A program made the position numbers and the translations under genes. From Streptomyces plumbidurans (GTDB lineage Bacteria; Actinomycetota; Actinomycetes; Streptomycetales; Streptomycetaceae), in assembly GCF_019857225.1 (NCBI RefSeq), contig NZ_JAFJSY010000096.1, positions 1-34,984 of the forward strand: DNA of 34,984 nt, written 5' to 3'. Within the stretch, counting starts at the first letter, position 1. Each line of letters opens with the position of its first letter. A model generated the notes under the pieces. It searched no databases. It saw only the letters and a program-made list of their open reading frames with translations, and was not told the DNA's origin. Below, piece after piece: positions 1 to 6,672 of this stretch.

Positions 1-1425
1 GCCGGCCCCCCGCACCCGCGCGGCCCGCGTCCGCCGGTGCGGCGCAAGAAGCCGCGCTGGGCGATGCGCGCGGCCACGACCCTCTCCGTCGTCGTCCTCG
101 CCTCCGCCGGGATCGGGCACGCGGTGGTCAGCAGCCTCGACGCGGGCATCGCACGCGTCGACCCCTTCAAGGACATGAAGAACCGCCCGCAGGCCGGGCA
201 CGGCATGAACGTACTGCTGGTCGGCACCGACGGCCGCGACCGGATCAGCCCGCAGGAACGCCGCCGCTACCACCTGGGCGGCGCCCCCTGCCACTGCACC
301 GACACGATCATGATCGTGCACATCTCGGAGGACCGGGAGCGGGCGAGCGTGGTCAGCCTGCCGCGCGACTCGCTCGCCATGACGCCCGCGCAGACCGACG
401 AACGGACCGGCAAGCAGACCCCCGGGCACGCCATCAAGATCAACGCGGCGTACGCGGAGGGCGGCCCGAACCTCACCGTCCGGACCGTCGAGGACATGAC
501 CCATGTGAAGATCGACCACTACCTGGAGGTCGACTTCACCAGCTTCATGCGGACCGTGGACGTGCTCGGCGGGGTGCAGATCTGCACCGCCGCGCCGCTG
601 AAGGACTCGTACACCGGACTCGATCTGTCCGCCGGCACGCACACCCTCGACGGCGGCCAGGCACTGCAGTACGTCCGCGCCCGGCACGTCGACGGGGCCT
701 CCGACCTCAGCCGGATGAAGCGCCAGCAGCGCTTCCTGGCGGCGCTCGTGGAGCGGGCCACGTCCTCCGGGATCCTGCTGAACCCGATGAAGTTCCGGGA
801 CGTGACGCGCGCCGTGCTGGGCTCGGTGCGCGCCGACAAGGGCTTCGGCACCGACGAGCTGCTAGACCTCGGCCGCGCGATGCGCAACTTCTCCCCCGCC
901 TCCTCCGAGTTCACGACCGTGCCCATCGCGCAGATGGGATACGTCGTCAAGGGCCTCGGCGAGACGCTGAAGTGGGACACCGCCAAGGCCGCCCGGCTCT
1001 TCAGGTCACTGCGCGACGACAAGCCCCTGACCGTGCACGAGGCGCGCCCCGCCACCGTGCCGGTCGAGGTGGCCCCGCAGCAGATCCGTGTCCAGGTCGA
1101 GAACGGCACGGCCGCCGAGGGGCTCGGCAAGCGCGCGGACGCGGCGCTGGCGGGTGCGGGCTTCCGGACGACCGGGAAGCCCGCCAACTCCGACGACCGC
1201 ACGGTGAAGCGGACGGTCGTCGCCTACGACCCCGGCTGGGACCGCTCCGCCAAGTCGCTCGCGGCCGCCCTGCCCGGCAGCCAACTGCGCCCGGTCAAGG
1301 GACTCGGCCCGCAGCTCAAGGTGATCGTCGGGGCCGACTTCAAGGGAGTGCGCAAGGTACGCGCCGAGAGCGCCGATCTCGCGGCACCCAGGGTGGTGAC
1401 GGGCGACCAGGTGGCGTGCTCGTAA
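1..1425 (+). CDS. LCP family cell-wall glycopolymer ligase with LytR_C domain (5' end outside window)
   Basis: LCP enzymes attach anionic glycopolymers to peptidoglycan at the outer face of the membrane. A GTG lies at 37, but the frame is open back to base 1 and no ribosome binding site precedes that GTG, so the true start is probably upstream and the gene is partial here. A membrane anchor follows a basic stretch (MRAATTLSVVVLASAG). The LCP core holds the hallmarks MNVLLVGTDGRD, the DTIMIVHI strand, SLPRDS, KINAAYAEGG, DHYLEVDF and the arginine motif YVRARH before DLSRMKRQQ. A C-terminal LytR_C domain starts near IRVQVENGT. A Cys-x-Cys (PCHC) sits just before the DTIMIV strand. Its 3' end takes part in the degenerate repeat at 1401-1710. 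The second LCP gene at 2361 lacks LytR_C. The family is certain; the polymer is unknown. Confidence 0.93.
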   Translation, partial: AGPPHPRGPRPPVRRKKPRWAMRAATTLSVVVLASAGIGHAVVSSLDAGIARVDPFKDMKNRPQAGHGMNVLLVGTDGRDRISPQERRRYHLGGAPCHCTDTIMIVHISEDRERASVVSLPRDSLAMTPAQTDERTGKQTPGHAIKINAAYAEGGPNLTVRTVEDMTHVKIDHYLEVDFTSFMRTVDVLGGVQICTAAPLKDSYTGLDLSAGTHTLDGGQALQYVRARHVDGASDLSRMKRQQRFLAALVERATSSGILLNPMKFRDVTRAVLGSVRADKGFGTDELLDLGRAMRNFSPASSEFTTVPIAQMGYVVKGLGETLKWDTAKAARLFRSLRDDKPLTVHEARPATVPVEVAPQQIRVQVENGTAAEGLGKRADAALAGAGFRTTGKPANSDDRTVKRTVVAYDPGWDRSAKSLAAALPGSQLRPVKGLGPQLKVIVGADFKGVRKVRAESADLAAPRVVTGDQVACS

Positions 1426-1710
1426 GGCACGGCCTGCGGTCGGGGCTCAGCCGTCCAGGCCGTCGACCACGCGGGACCTGCCGTCGGCGGACCAGACGGC
1501 GCACGACCTGCGGCACCCGGCCAGTGCGGCCGGACGCTCGGTCGTCCAGGCCCTCGGCCGCGCGAGCCCTGCCGCCGGCGGACCAGGTGGCGCACGACCT
1601 GCGGGCCGCGGCGCGGCTTGCCGTCCATGGACCAGGCGGCGTGCCAGTGAGGCGCCCGCGGGCGGCGCCTGGCGCCGCCCGGCTCAGTCGTCCAGGCCCT
1701 CGGCCGCGCG
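1401..1710. repeat. Degenerate tandem repeat spanning the junction of two convergent genes
   Basis: Two blocks alternate. Block Y (28 bp, beginning CTCAGTCGTCCAGGCC) occurs at 1446-1473, 1537-1564 and 1683-1710; the last two copies differ at one base. Block X (GGCGGACCAGGTGGCGCAC...) occurs at 1486-1513 and 1577-1604, with weaker copies at about 1401-1420 and 1626-1645. The first two units are exactly 91 bp apart. The last Y copy is the 3' end of the thioesterase gene (codons RAAEGLDD plus stop, minus strand). The first X copy is the 3' end of the LCP gene. The otherwise gene-free 1426-1683 thus consists of decayed copies of the junction between the two genes. Confidence 0.8.
1659..1681. terminator. 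Hairpin between convergent genes
   Basis: A perfect 10-bp GC stem (CGGGCGGCGC, then GCGCCGCCCG) with a CTG loop lies just past the thioesterase stop codon. It has no T tract, as is usual for Streptomyces terminators, and could serve both converging genes. Only the dyad is seen directly; its role is inferred. Confidence 0.5.
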
Positions 1711-2241
1711 CTTCTGACGTAGCTCCATGATCGCCCGTCGCCTTGCCAGCCGGTGTGTGCGGCGGATCTGGGCCTCCTGGCAGCGGCGTCGGTCCTTCTC
1801 GGTCTCGGGGAGCACCGGCGGCACCGGGCGGGGCTTGCCGTCGGCGTCGACCGCGGCGAAGACCAGGTACGCGGAGCCGACCTGGGTGGGAGGGGTCGAC
1901 TCGTTCCAGCGCTCGGCGAGGACCCGTACTCCGACCTCCATGGAGGTCCGGCCCGTCCAGTTGACCTGGGCCTTCACATGCACGAGGTCCCCGACGCGGA
2001 CCGGCTCCAGGAACGCCATCTCGTCCATGGAAGCGGTGACGGCGGGCCCGCCGCTGTGCCGGCCGGCCACCGCGCCCGCCGCGTCGTCCACCAGCTTCAT
2101 GATCACCCCGCCGTGCACCGTGCCCAGAAGATTCGTGTCGTTGTGGGTCATGATGTGACTCAGCGTGGTCCGGGAGGCCGAGGTGGGCTTGCCCGGGATC
2201 TGCGGAGTGTCCGCGTCCACGGCGGGGGCCTGGTGTGTCAT
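1684..2241 (-). CDS. Hot-dog fold acyl-CoA thioesterase
   Basis: Predicted to hydrolyse acyl-CoA to free acid and CoA in the cytosol. The protein of 185 residues has one hot-dog domain: TLSHIMTHNDTNLLGTVHGG contains the family's conserved Asn/Asp region and the HGG helix start, followed by VGDLVHVKAQVNWTGRTSMEV and a closing VFAAVD strand. A basic tail rich in Arg (RRRCQEAQIRRTHRLARRR) follows. The start ATG at 2241 has GTGGAGG very close upstream (2-nt spacing), and an in-frame GTG at 2250 is an alternative. The reading frame stays open further upstream, but that stretch has no thioesterase-like sequence. It is divergent from the LCP gene at 2361. The substrate cannot be read from the sequence. 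Confidence 0.88.
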   Translation of the reverse strand: MTHQAPAVDADTPQIPGKPTSASRTTLSHIMTHNDTNLLGTVHGGVIMKLVDDAAGAVAGRHSGGPAVTASMDEMAFLEPVRVGDLVHVKAQVNWTGRTSMEVGVRVLAERWNESTPPTQVGSAYLVFAAVDADGKPRPVPPVLPETEKDRRRCQEAQIRRTHRLARRRAIMELRQKRAAEGLDD

Positions 2242-2360
2242 GGCCTCCACCTTATGCCGCCGTGACATCTGCGGACTTTGTGTTGGGTTCGCAACAGCCG
2301 TGACCTGATTTTCCGACGACCCTTGTAAACGACACCTCCGCTGCCTGCACACTGGGGCCC

Positions 2361-3650
2361 ATGAACGATTGGCCCGAGGCATGGTCCGACGACAACCGCA
2401 ACCGGTACGGACGCGGCAGCGCGAGCGCGCACCCCGAGGGTGCCCGCGCGATGCGGCAGGTCCGCCGGCCCGCCTCGGGTGCCTATGGAGGCCCGGGCCG
2501 GTCCGCCCCGCCGTACGGCGGGGTCCCCCAGCAGCCCACCTACGTCGACGGCCAGGGACACGGCGGCTACGACGACGGCCAGGGCGACGGCTACGACAGC
2601 GGCTACAACACCGGCCACGTCTACGGTGGCGGCGGCCCGGGCGGCCCCGGCGGCCAGGACATGCGGCCGCGGCCGAACTGGCGGCGCCGTATCAAGTGGA
2701 CCGCGATCACCCTGGTGACGGTGCTGGTCGTCACGTCGGTCGCCACGTACTTCTGGGCCGACTCCAAGCTGCACCGCGACGTAGACCTGTCCAAGGTCAT
2801 CGACCGGCCGGCGACCGGCGACGGCACGAACTACCTGATCGTCGGCTCCGACAGCCGTGAGGGACTGTCCGCCGCGGACAAGAAGAAGCTGCACACCGGC
2901 TCCGCCGAGGGCAAGCGCACGGACTCGATGATGATCCTGCACGTCGGCGACAACGGCGACACCCTGATCTCGCTGCCGCGCGACTCGAATGTGACGATCC
3001 CCTCCTACAAGGGCTCGACCTCCGGCAAGACCTACCCCGCCACCGGCCGCCAGACGAAGCTGAACGCCGCGTACGCCGAGGACGGCCCGACCCTCCTGGT
3101 CCGCACGATCGAGGCCAACATGGGCCTGCACATCGACCACTACGTCGAGATCGGCTTCGCCGGCTTCGCGAACATCGTGGACGCGGTCGGCGGCGTGACG
3201 ATCGACATCGACAAGGGCTTCAAGGACAGCTACTCGGGCGCCGACTTCAAGGCGGGCAAGCAGAAGCTCAACGGCGACCAGGCCCTGGCCTTCGTCCGCA
3301 CCCGGCACGCCTTCGCCGCCTCCGACCTGCAGCGCACCAAGAACCAGCAGAAGTTCCTGTCCGCGCTGGCCCACCAGGTGGCGACCCCGTCGACGGTCCT
3401 GAACCCCTTCAAGCTGTACCCGACGATGAGCGCCGGCCTGGACTCCCTGACCGTCGACAAGGACATGAGCCTGTGGGACCTGGCCTCGATGTTCTGGGCG
3501 ATGAAGGGCGTCAGCGGCGGCGACGGCGTCTCGATGAACATGCCGATCTCCGGCTCCACCGGCGGCAACCTCGTCTGGGACAAGGGGAAGGTCAAGACGC
3601 TGGTGAACGAACTGAACAACGACCAGAAGGTCACGGTCTCGAGTGAGTGA
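2361..3650 (+). CDS. LCP family cell-wall glycopolymer ligase
   Basis: Second LytR-CpsA-Psr protein of the window, 429 residues. About 105 N-terminal cytoplasmic residues are Gly/Tyr/Gln-rich and low in complexity (YDDGQGDGYDSGYN), then come a basic patch and one transmembrane helix (WTAITLVTVLVVTSVATYFW). The LCP domain follows with NYLIVGSDSREG, TDSMMILHV, SLPRDSNV, KLNAAYAEDGP, DHYVEIGFAGF, AFVRTRH and DLQRTKNQQ, which supply the acidic and arginine residues that bind the pyrophosphate-lipid substrate. It ends without LytR_C, unlike the protein encoded at 1-1425. The HAD gene overlaps its last 8 bases, indicating one transcript and translational coupling. Confidence 0.95.
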   Translation: MNDWPEAWSDDNRNRYGRGSASAHPEGARAMRQVRRPASGAYGGPGRSAPPYGGVPQQPTYVDGQGHGGYDDGQGDGYDSGYNTGHVYGGGGPGGPGGQDMRPRPNWRRRIKWTAITLVTVLVVTSVATYFWADSKLHRDVDLSKVIDRPATGDGTNYLIVGSDSREGLSAADKKKLHTGSAEGKRTDSMMILHVGDNGDTLISLPRDSNVTIPSYKGSTSGKTYPATGRQTKLNAAYAEDGPTLLVRTIEANMGLHIDHYVEIGFAGFANIVDAVGGVTIDIDKGFKDSYSGADFKAGKQKLNGDQALAFVRTRHAFAASDLQRTKNQQKFLSALAHQVATPSTVLNPFKLYPTMSAGLDSLTVDKDMSLWDLASMFWAMKGVSGGDGVSMNMPISGSTGGNLVWDKGKVKTLVNELNNDQKVTVSSE

Positions 3651-4278
3651 CGGCAGCAACGGCCGCAGACCGCCCTTCGGGGCGGTTCTGTGCGATGTGG
3701 ACAATGTGATCCGGCTCTACGACCCCTCCCGCCTCCAGGCGCTGGAGCGCGTCGCGGGGATCGCCGAGGGCACCACGCAGAAGGTAGCGTTCGCGCAGGA
3801 GACGGTCGAGCCGCTGCTGCTCGGCGAGATCACCTCGCAGGAGTGGGCGGAGACGATCGCGGAGGGCCTCGCGGGGCTCGTGGCGGAACAGCAGGTGGCG
3901 TACGACCTGGCTCTCGCCCTGATCGAGTCGCCCTTCCACGCGGACGAGGAGGTCGTCGCCCTGCTGCGCCGGGCCCGGGTCCGGGTGCCGCTGGTCCTCG
4001 TCTCCAACGCGGCCCTGGAGCTGGAGTCCGACCTCGACTCCATGGGCCTGGCCGACCTCGCCGACCACGTCGTCAACAGCGCCCGCGTGGGCCTCGCCAA
4101 ACCGGACCCGCGCATCTACCGGCTGGCGGCGGACCTCGCGGGCACACCGCCCGAGCGCTGTCTGTTCGTCGACGACGGCGAGGAGAACGTCGAGGCCGCG
4201 ACCGCCCTCGGCATGCAGGCCGTCCACTTCCGCGAACCGGCGGACCTGGAACGGGCGTTGGCACCGCTGTTCATGTGA
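3643..4278 (+). CDS. HAD superfamily hydrolase
   Basis: 211-residue haloacid-dehalogenase-like phosphatase. Motif I is DVDNV (nucleophile Asp plus Asp at +2), motif II VLVSNA, motif III the Lys of GLAKPD, and motif IV FVDDGEENV. A helical cap of about 90 residues lies between motifs I and II, as in the phosphoglycolate phosphatase-like group. The GTG start at 3643 lies inside the end of the LCP gene (8-bp overlap). The strong hairpin at 4280-4310 directly follows. Linkage to an LCP ligase suggests, as inference only, a sugar- or lipid-phosphate substrate. Confidence 0.88.
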   Translation: MSDGSNGRRPPFGAVLCDVDNVIRLYDPSRLQALERVAGIAEGTTQKVAFAQETVEPLLLGEITSQEWAETIAEGLAGLVAEQQVAYDLALALIESPFHADEEVVALLRRARVRVPLVLVSNAALELESDLDSMGLADLADHVVNSARVGLAKPDPRIYRLAADLAGTPPERCLFVDDGEENVEAATALGMQAVHFREPADLERALAPLFM

Positions 4279-4279
4279 G

Positions 4280-4310
4280 AAATGCCCCCGGAATCGCTCC
4301 GGGGGCATTT
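4280..4310 (+). terminator. Intrinsic terminator after the LCP-HAD operon
   Basis: Perfect 13-bp inverted repeat (AAATGCCCCCGGA, loop ATCGC, TCCGGGGGCATTT) beginning 2 bases after the HAD stop codon and followed by a short T-containing stretch. Confidence 0.88.
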
Positions 4311-4555
4311 CATTTCCGTGACCGAGCCGGCCGGCGACGGGACTGCGGCTTAACTTGAGCCTGAACTGGCCTGCCCTGTTTCCTTGGTTGGTTAGAGCAG
4401 TGCGCGGAAGGGGTTGAGTCTGCGAGTGGCTCCGAGTACTTCGGTCCAGGCGCGGGCTCGGGGGCCTGCTTCGTTCCGGGCGGTAGGCGCGGGGCCGGAC
4501 AACGGACGCGCGGTTCTGCTCACGCTCCGCGCTGGCCACTGCTGCTCTGCCCCCC
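4311..4555. other. Gene-free left flank of the integrase island
   Basis: About 245 bp without a supported gene. I looked here for a duplicate of the acyl-CoA dehydrogenase 3' end (a left attachment site) and for a tRNA, and found neither. The left edge of the integrated segment should fall in this stretch, because the HAD gene and its terminator to the left look like normal host sequence. Confidence 0.4.
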
Positions 4556-5089
4556 TCAATTAACGAAAGTCGCAAGGACCTCCGTGGCCTTCTCGGTAAG
4601 TTCACCGCCGGCCTTGCCCGCAACTGTTGTCAGGTAGCCCTCTCTTCGCGCGCGCTTGAGATGGTCCTTAACGGTCTCGGGACGGCGGCCGACAAGTCGG
4701 GCCAACCACGGAACAGGGGCCTGAGCGCCCAGATCGGCCATGGTCTTGTAAGTCGAGGCGAGCATGGCCAAGTACGGCTCTGACACACCTTCGTTGGTGA
4801 GCAGCAGGCCCGCCGCCGATCCCGCTTCCTCGACCTTCGCCGTCACCTCCTCCATGCCTTGCTGGAGCTCAGGCGCCTTCCCTGCCAGCTTCATGGCGGC
4901 CGCAAGGTCGAGCCTCCGCAGAACAGTTGTGGAGATCCCACGCGCCACGTCACGCGTGGCGGAGCCCTCCGCTGCCTCGACAGTGATCCGCTGCGGCCCT
5001 CCGGTGATCGGTCCCGTCGGCCACCACATGCGGATCACCCAAGCCCCTTGCTCCTGGGTGATCTCGAACCCGCTCTCGTTCGCTACCAC
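4556..5089 (-). CDS. Helix-turn-helix protein of the integrase island
   Basis: Not assigned to a named family. The C-terminal third reads like a winged helix-turn-helix (VPWLARLVGRRPETVKDH, then RREGYLTT), a pattern common in small DNA-binding proteins encoded on Streptomyces integrative elements. The N-terminal part is a beta-rich segment (QGAWVIRMWWPTGP) and a helical middle (DLAAAMKLAGKAPELQQGMEE). I chose GTG at 5089 because the protein then begins MVANESGFEI; in-frame TTG at 5173 and GTG at 5164 would add up to 28 residues, so the start is uncertain. It is divergent from the integrase and less GC-rich than the surrounding core genes. A role in controlling the element is inferred from position only. 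Confidence 0.6.
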   Translation of the reverse strand: MVANESGFEITQEQGAWVIRMWWPTGPITGGPQRITVEAAEGSATRDVARGISTTVLRRLDLAAAMKLAGKAPELQQGMEEVTAKVEEAGSAAGLLLTNEGVSEPYLAMLASTYKTMADLGAQAPVPWLARLVGRRPETVKDHLKRARREGYLTTVAGKAGGELTEKATEVLATFVN

Positions 5090-5225
5090 GCTGTCGAACG
5101 TACCACACAGGGTGAACCACCCCGTGTTGACATCCCAGGGTGGACCATGCGCAGACTGGACCACGCCGAGCAACTGGCGCGACGCCGGGCCGTCCGTGCG
5201 TCATCGACAAAGGGGGGCCGCCTCA

Positions 5226-6401
5226 GTGGCAAGGGCACGGGTCGCGCGATCCAAGGACGACCCGAAGAAATGGACGATGTGCTGGTACGACCCGGACGGC
5301 GAGCAGCGACAGAGGACCTTCGGCACCAAGACGCGCGCCGACGACCACCGCAAGCGCGAGGAACAGGAACTTGACGCCGGGACCTGCCTGGACGACCGAT
5401 TGGGCAAGCAGCCCGTGACGGCTGTCTGGGAGCAGTGGACGAATCAAAGGAAGCTGGAGAACAGCACCAAGAAGCAGTACCGGTCCATCCAGAGGACGAC
5501 CCTTGAGCCGTTCTTCGAGGCTTGTTCCATCGCTTCCCTGAAGGTCGCTGATGTAGAGCAGTGGCTCTTGTGGATGGAGCAGGAGCGGAAGCTGTCCGCC
5601 CGCACACGCCGTCAGCGGTTCTCGTTTTTCTCCGGGATGATGGACTGGGCTGTCGTCAACGAGATCGTCGGCCGGAATCCGTGCAAGGGGGTCAATGGCG
5701 CGGGCAGCCGCGCCAAGGAGATCCGGGAGCAGAAAAGCACTGCAAGGCGGCTCACGACGCGGGAAGTTCTGGCGATGCTGAGTGCCGCTCCTCCGCGATA
5801 CCGCGCGATGCTGTGGCTCATGGCCGGGTGCGGCCTGCGGCTGGGTGAGGCCATGGCGGTGTCCCGCGATCAGATCGACTTCAAGGCCGAGACACTTCGC
5901 GTCGACTTCCAGATTGCGGAGGACGGCGACACGGAGTCGGGCAAGAACAGTGCGATCCAGCGTCGGCACATCAAGGCTCGGGACGAAGGCGAGCCAGGGC
6001 GTACCGTCCCCCTCCCGCCGAACGTCGCCTTCGAGCTACGGCGGCACATCAAGAACCACGGCGTATGGGGGCCGGAGCGGCTTCTCTTCCCCAACGTGAC
6101 GCGGGCCGGCTACCTCTACGCGTCGTACTTCTACCCGAAGATCTGGATGGAGGCTCTGGCCAAGGGACAGGTGAAGTACTGCACGGCGCACTCACTCCGG
6201 CACTACTACGGGTCGCGGTTGCTGTACGCCGGAGTCCCCGAGAACGACGTGGCCGACTGGATGGGCCACAGCAGTACGGACGTACTGAGGGAGCACTACC
6301 ACTACATCTTCGAAGGAGCCGAGCAGCGCGGCCGGGCCGCCATCGCAACGATGTTGACGCCCGGTGCCGACGACCCCACGGAGGCGTCAGAGGTCGCCTG
6401 A
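5226..6401 (+). CDS. int: Tyrosine site-specific recombinase (integrase)
   Basis: 391-residue phage/ICE-type integrase. An N-terminal arm-binding region (KWTMCWYDPDGEQRQRTF) is followed by a SAM-like core-binding domain (SIASLKVADVEQWLLWMEQE). The catalytic domain holds the first Arg in MAGCGLRLGEAM, the H-x-x-R box in HSLRHYYGSR, and the final His and nucleophile Tyr in MGHSSTDVLREHYHY. All catalytic residues are present, so the enzyme looks intact. The GTG start at 5226 is preceded by AGGGGGG at a normal distance; the frame is open further upstream, but that sequence does not look coding. No excisionase, replication or transfer gene lies beside it. The gene ends about 200 bp from the acyl-CoA dehydrogenase stop codon, the usual position of an integrase next to its attachment site. 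Confidence 0.93.
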   Translation: MARARVARSKDDPKKWTMCWYDPDGEQRQRTFGTKTRADDHRKREEQELDAGTCLDDRLGKQPVTAVWEQWTNQRKLENSTKKQYRSIQRTTLEPFFEACSIASLKVADVEQWLLWMEQERKLSARTRRQRFSFFSGMMDWAVVNEIVGRNPCKGVNGAGSRAKEIREQKSTARRLTTREVLAMLSAAPPRYRAMLWLMAGCGLRLGEAMAVSRDQIDFKAETLRVDFQIAEDGDTESGKNSAIQRRHIKARDEGEPGRTVPLPPNVAFELRRHIKNHGVWGPERLLFPNVTRAGYLYASYFYPKIWMEALAKGQVKYCTAHSLRHYYGSRLLYAGVPENDVADWMGHSSTDVLREHYHYIFEGAEQRGRAAIATMLTPGADDPTEASEVA

Positions 6402-6408
6402 TCCGCGT

Positions 6409-6448
6409 ACGACAACAGCCCCCGGCGCTATGCCAAGGGCTGTGTCGT
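6409..6448 (+). terminator. Terminator after the integrase gene
   Basis: Inverted repeat ACGACAACAGCCC / GGGCTGTGTCGT with one bulged base and a 15-nt loop, followed by TTTGT. It begins 8 bases past the integrase stop codon. Confidence 0.75.
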
Positions 6449-6567
6449 TTGTACAGGTCAGTGGCTGTTTTTAACCCGGACATCTACCCATGATTCCCCC
6501 AGCGTGACGCCCAGGAACGGCCCCTGATCGGGCTGCAACGGGGCAGGAAGCCGAGGGTCTCCCTCCG

Positions 6568-6597
6568 GACCTTCGAAACAGCTTTTGACCTGCGAAA
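6568..6597. repeat. 11-bp direct repeat pair, candidate integrase arm sites
   Basis: GACCTTCGAAA at 6568-6578 and GACCTGCGAAA at 6587-6597 match at 10 of 11 positions, with starts 19 bp apart (about two helical turns). They lie between the integrase terminator and the atypical 3' end of the acyl-CoA dehydrogenase gene, where arm-type integrase binding sites would be expected. The function is inferred. Confidence 0.45.
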
Positions 6598-6603
6598 GCC
6601 CTT

Positions 6604-6672
6604 CTAGGGAAGGTTCCTTGCCATCACGATCCGCTGTACTTGATTCGTGCCCTCGTAGATTTGCGTAATTTT
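6604..6672 (-). other. Atypical 3' tail of the acyl-CoA dehydrogenase gene, candidate attachment region
   Basis: The last 22 codons plus stop break the codon habit of the rest of the gene: AAA, ATT, CAA, AAT, CAA, GTA, GCA, AGG, CTT and the stop TAG all occur here, whereas the preceding codons end almost only in G or C. The change is abrupt after GACGCC (just right of 6672). The encoded residues stay canonical for the family (IYEGTNQVQ, MARNLP). This fits an element that integrated into the 3' end of the gene and brought its own copy of the tail. No second copy was found in the window. Confidence 0.5.

Noticed and set aside
4311..4555. Left attachment site or tRNA for the integrase island
   Set aside because: No duplicate of the 6604-6672 tail was found; the best shared words were 6-8 bases (GTACTT, or TGGTTGGT against a predicted native tail), which is chance level. 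No cloverleaf-like sequence was seen.
4764..5225. An N-terminal extension of the integrase from ATG 4764
   Set aside because: The extra 154 codons overlap the HTH gene on the opposite strand, have no integrase similarity, and the GTG at 5226 has a good ribosome binding site.
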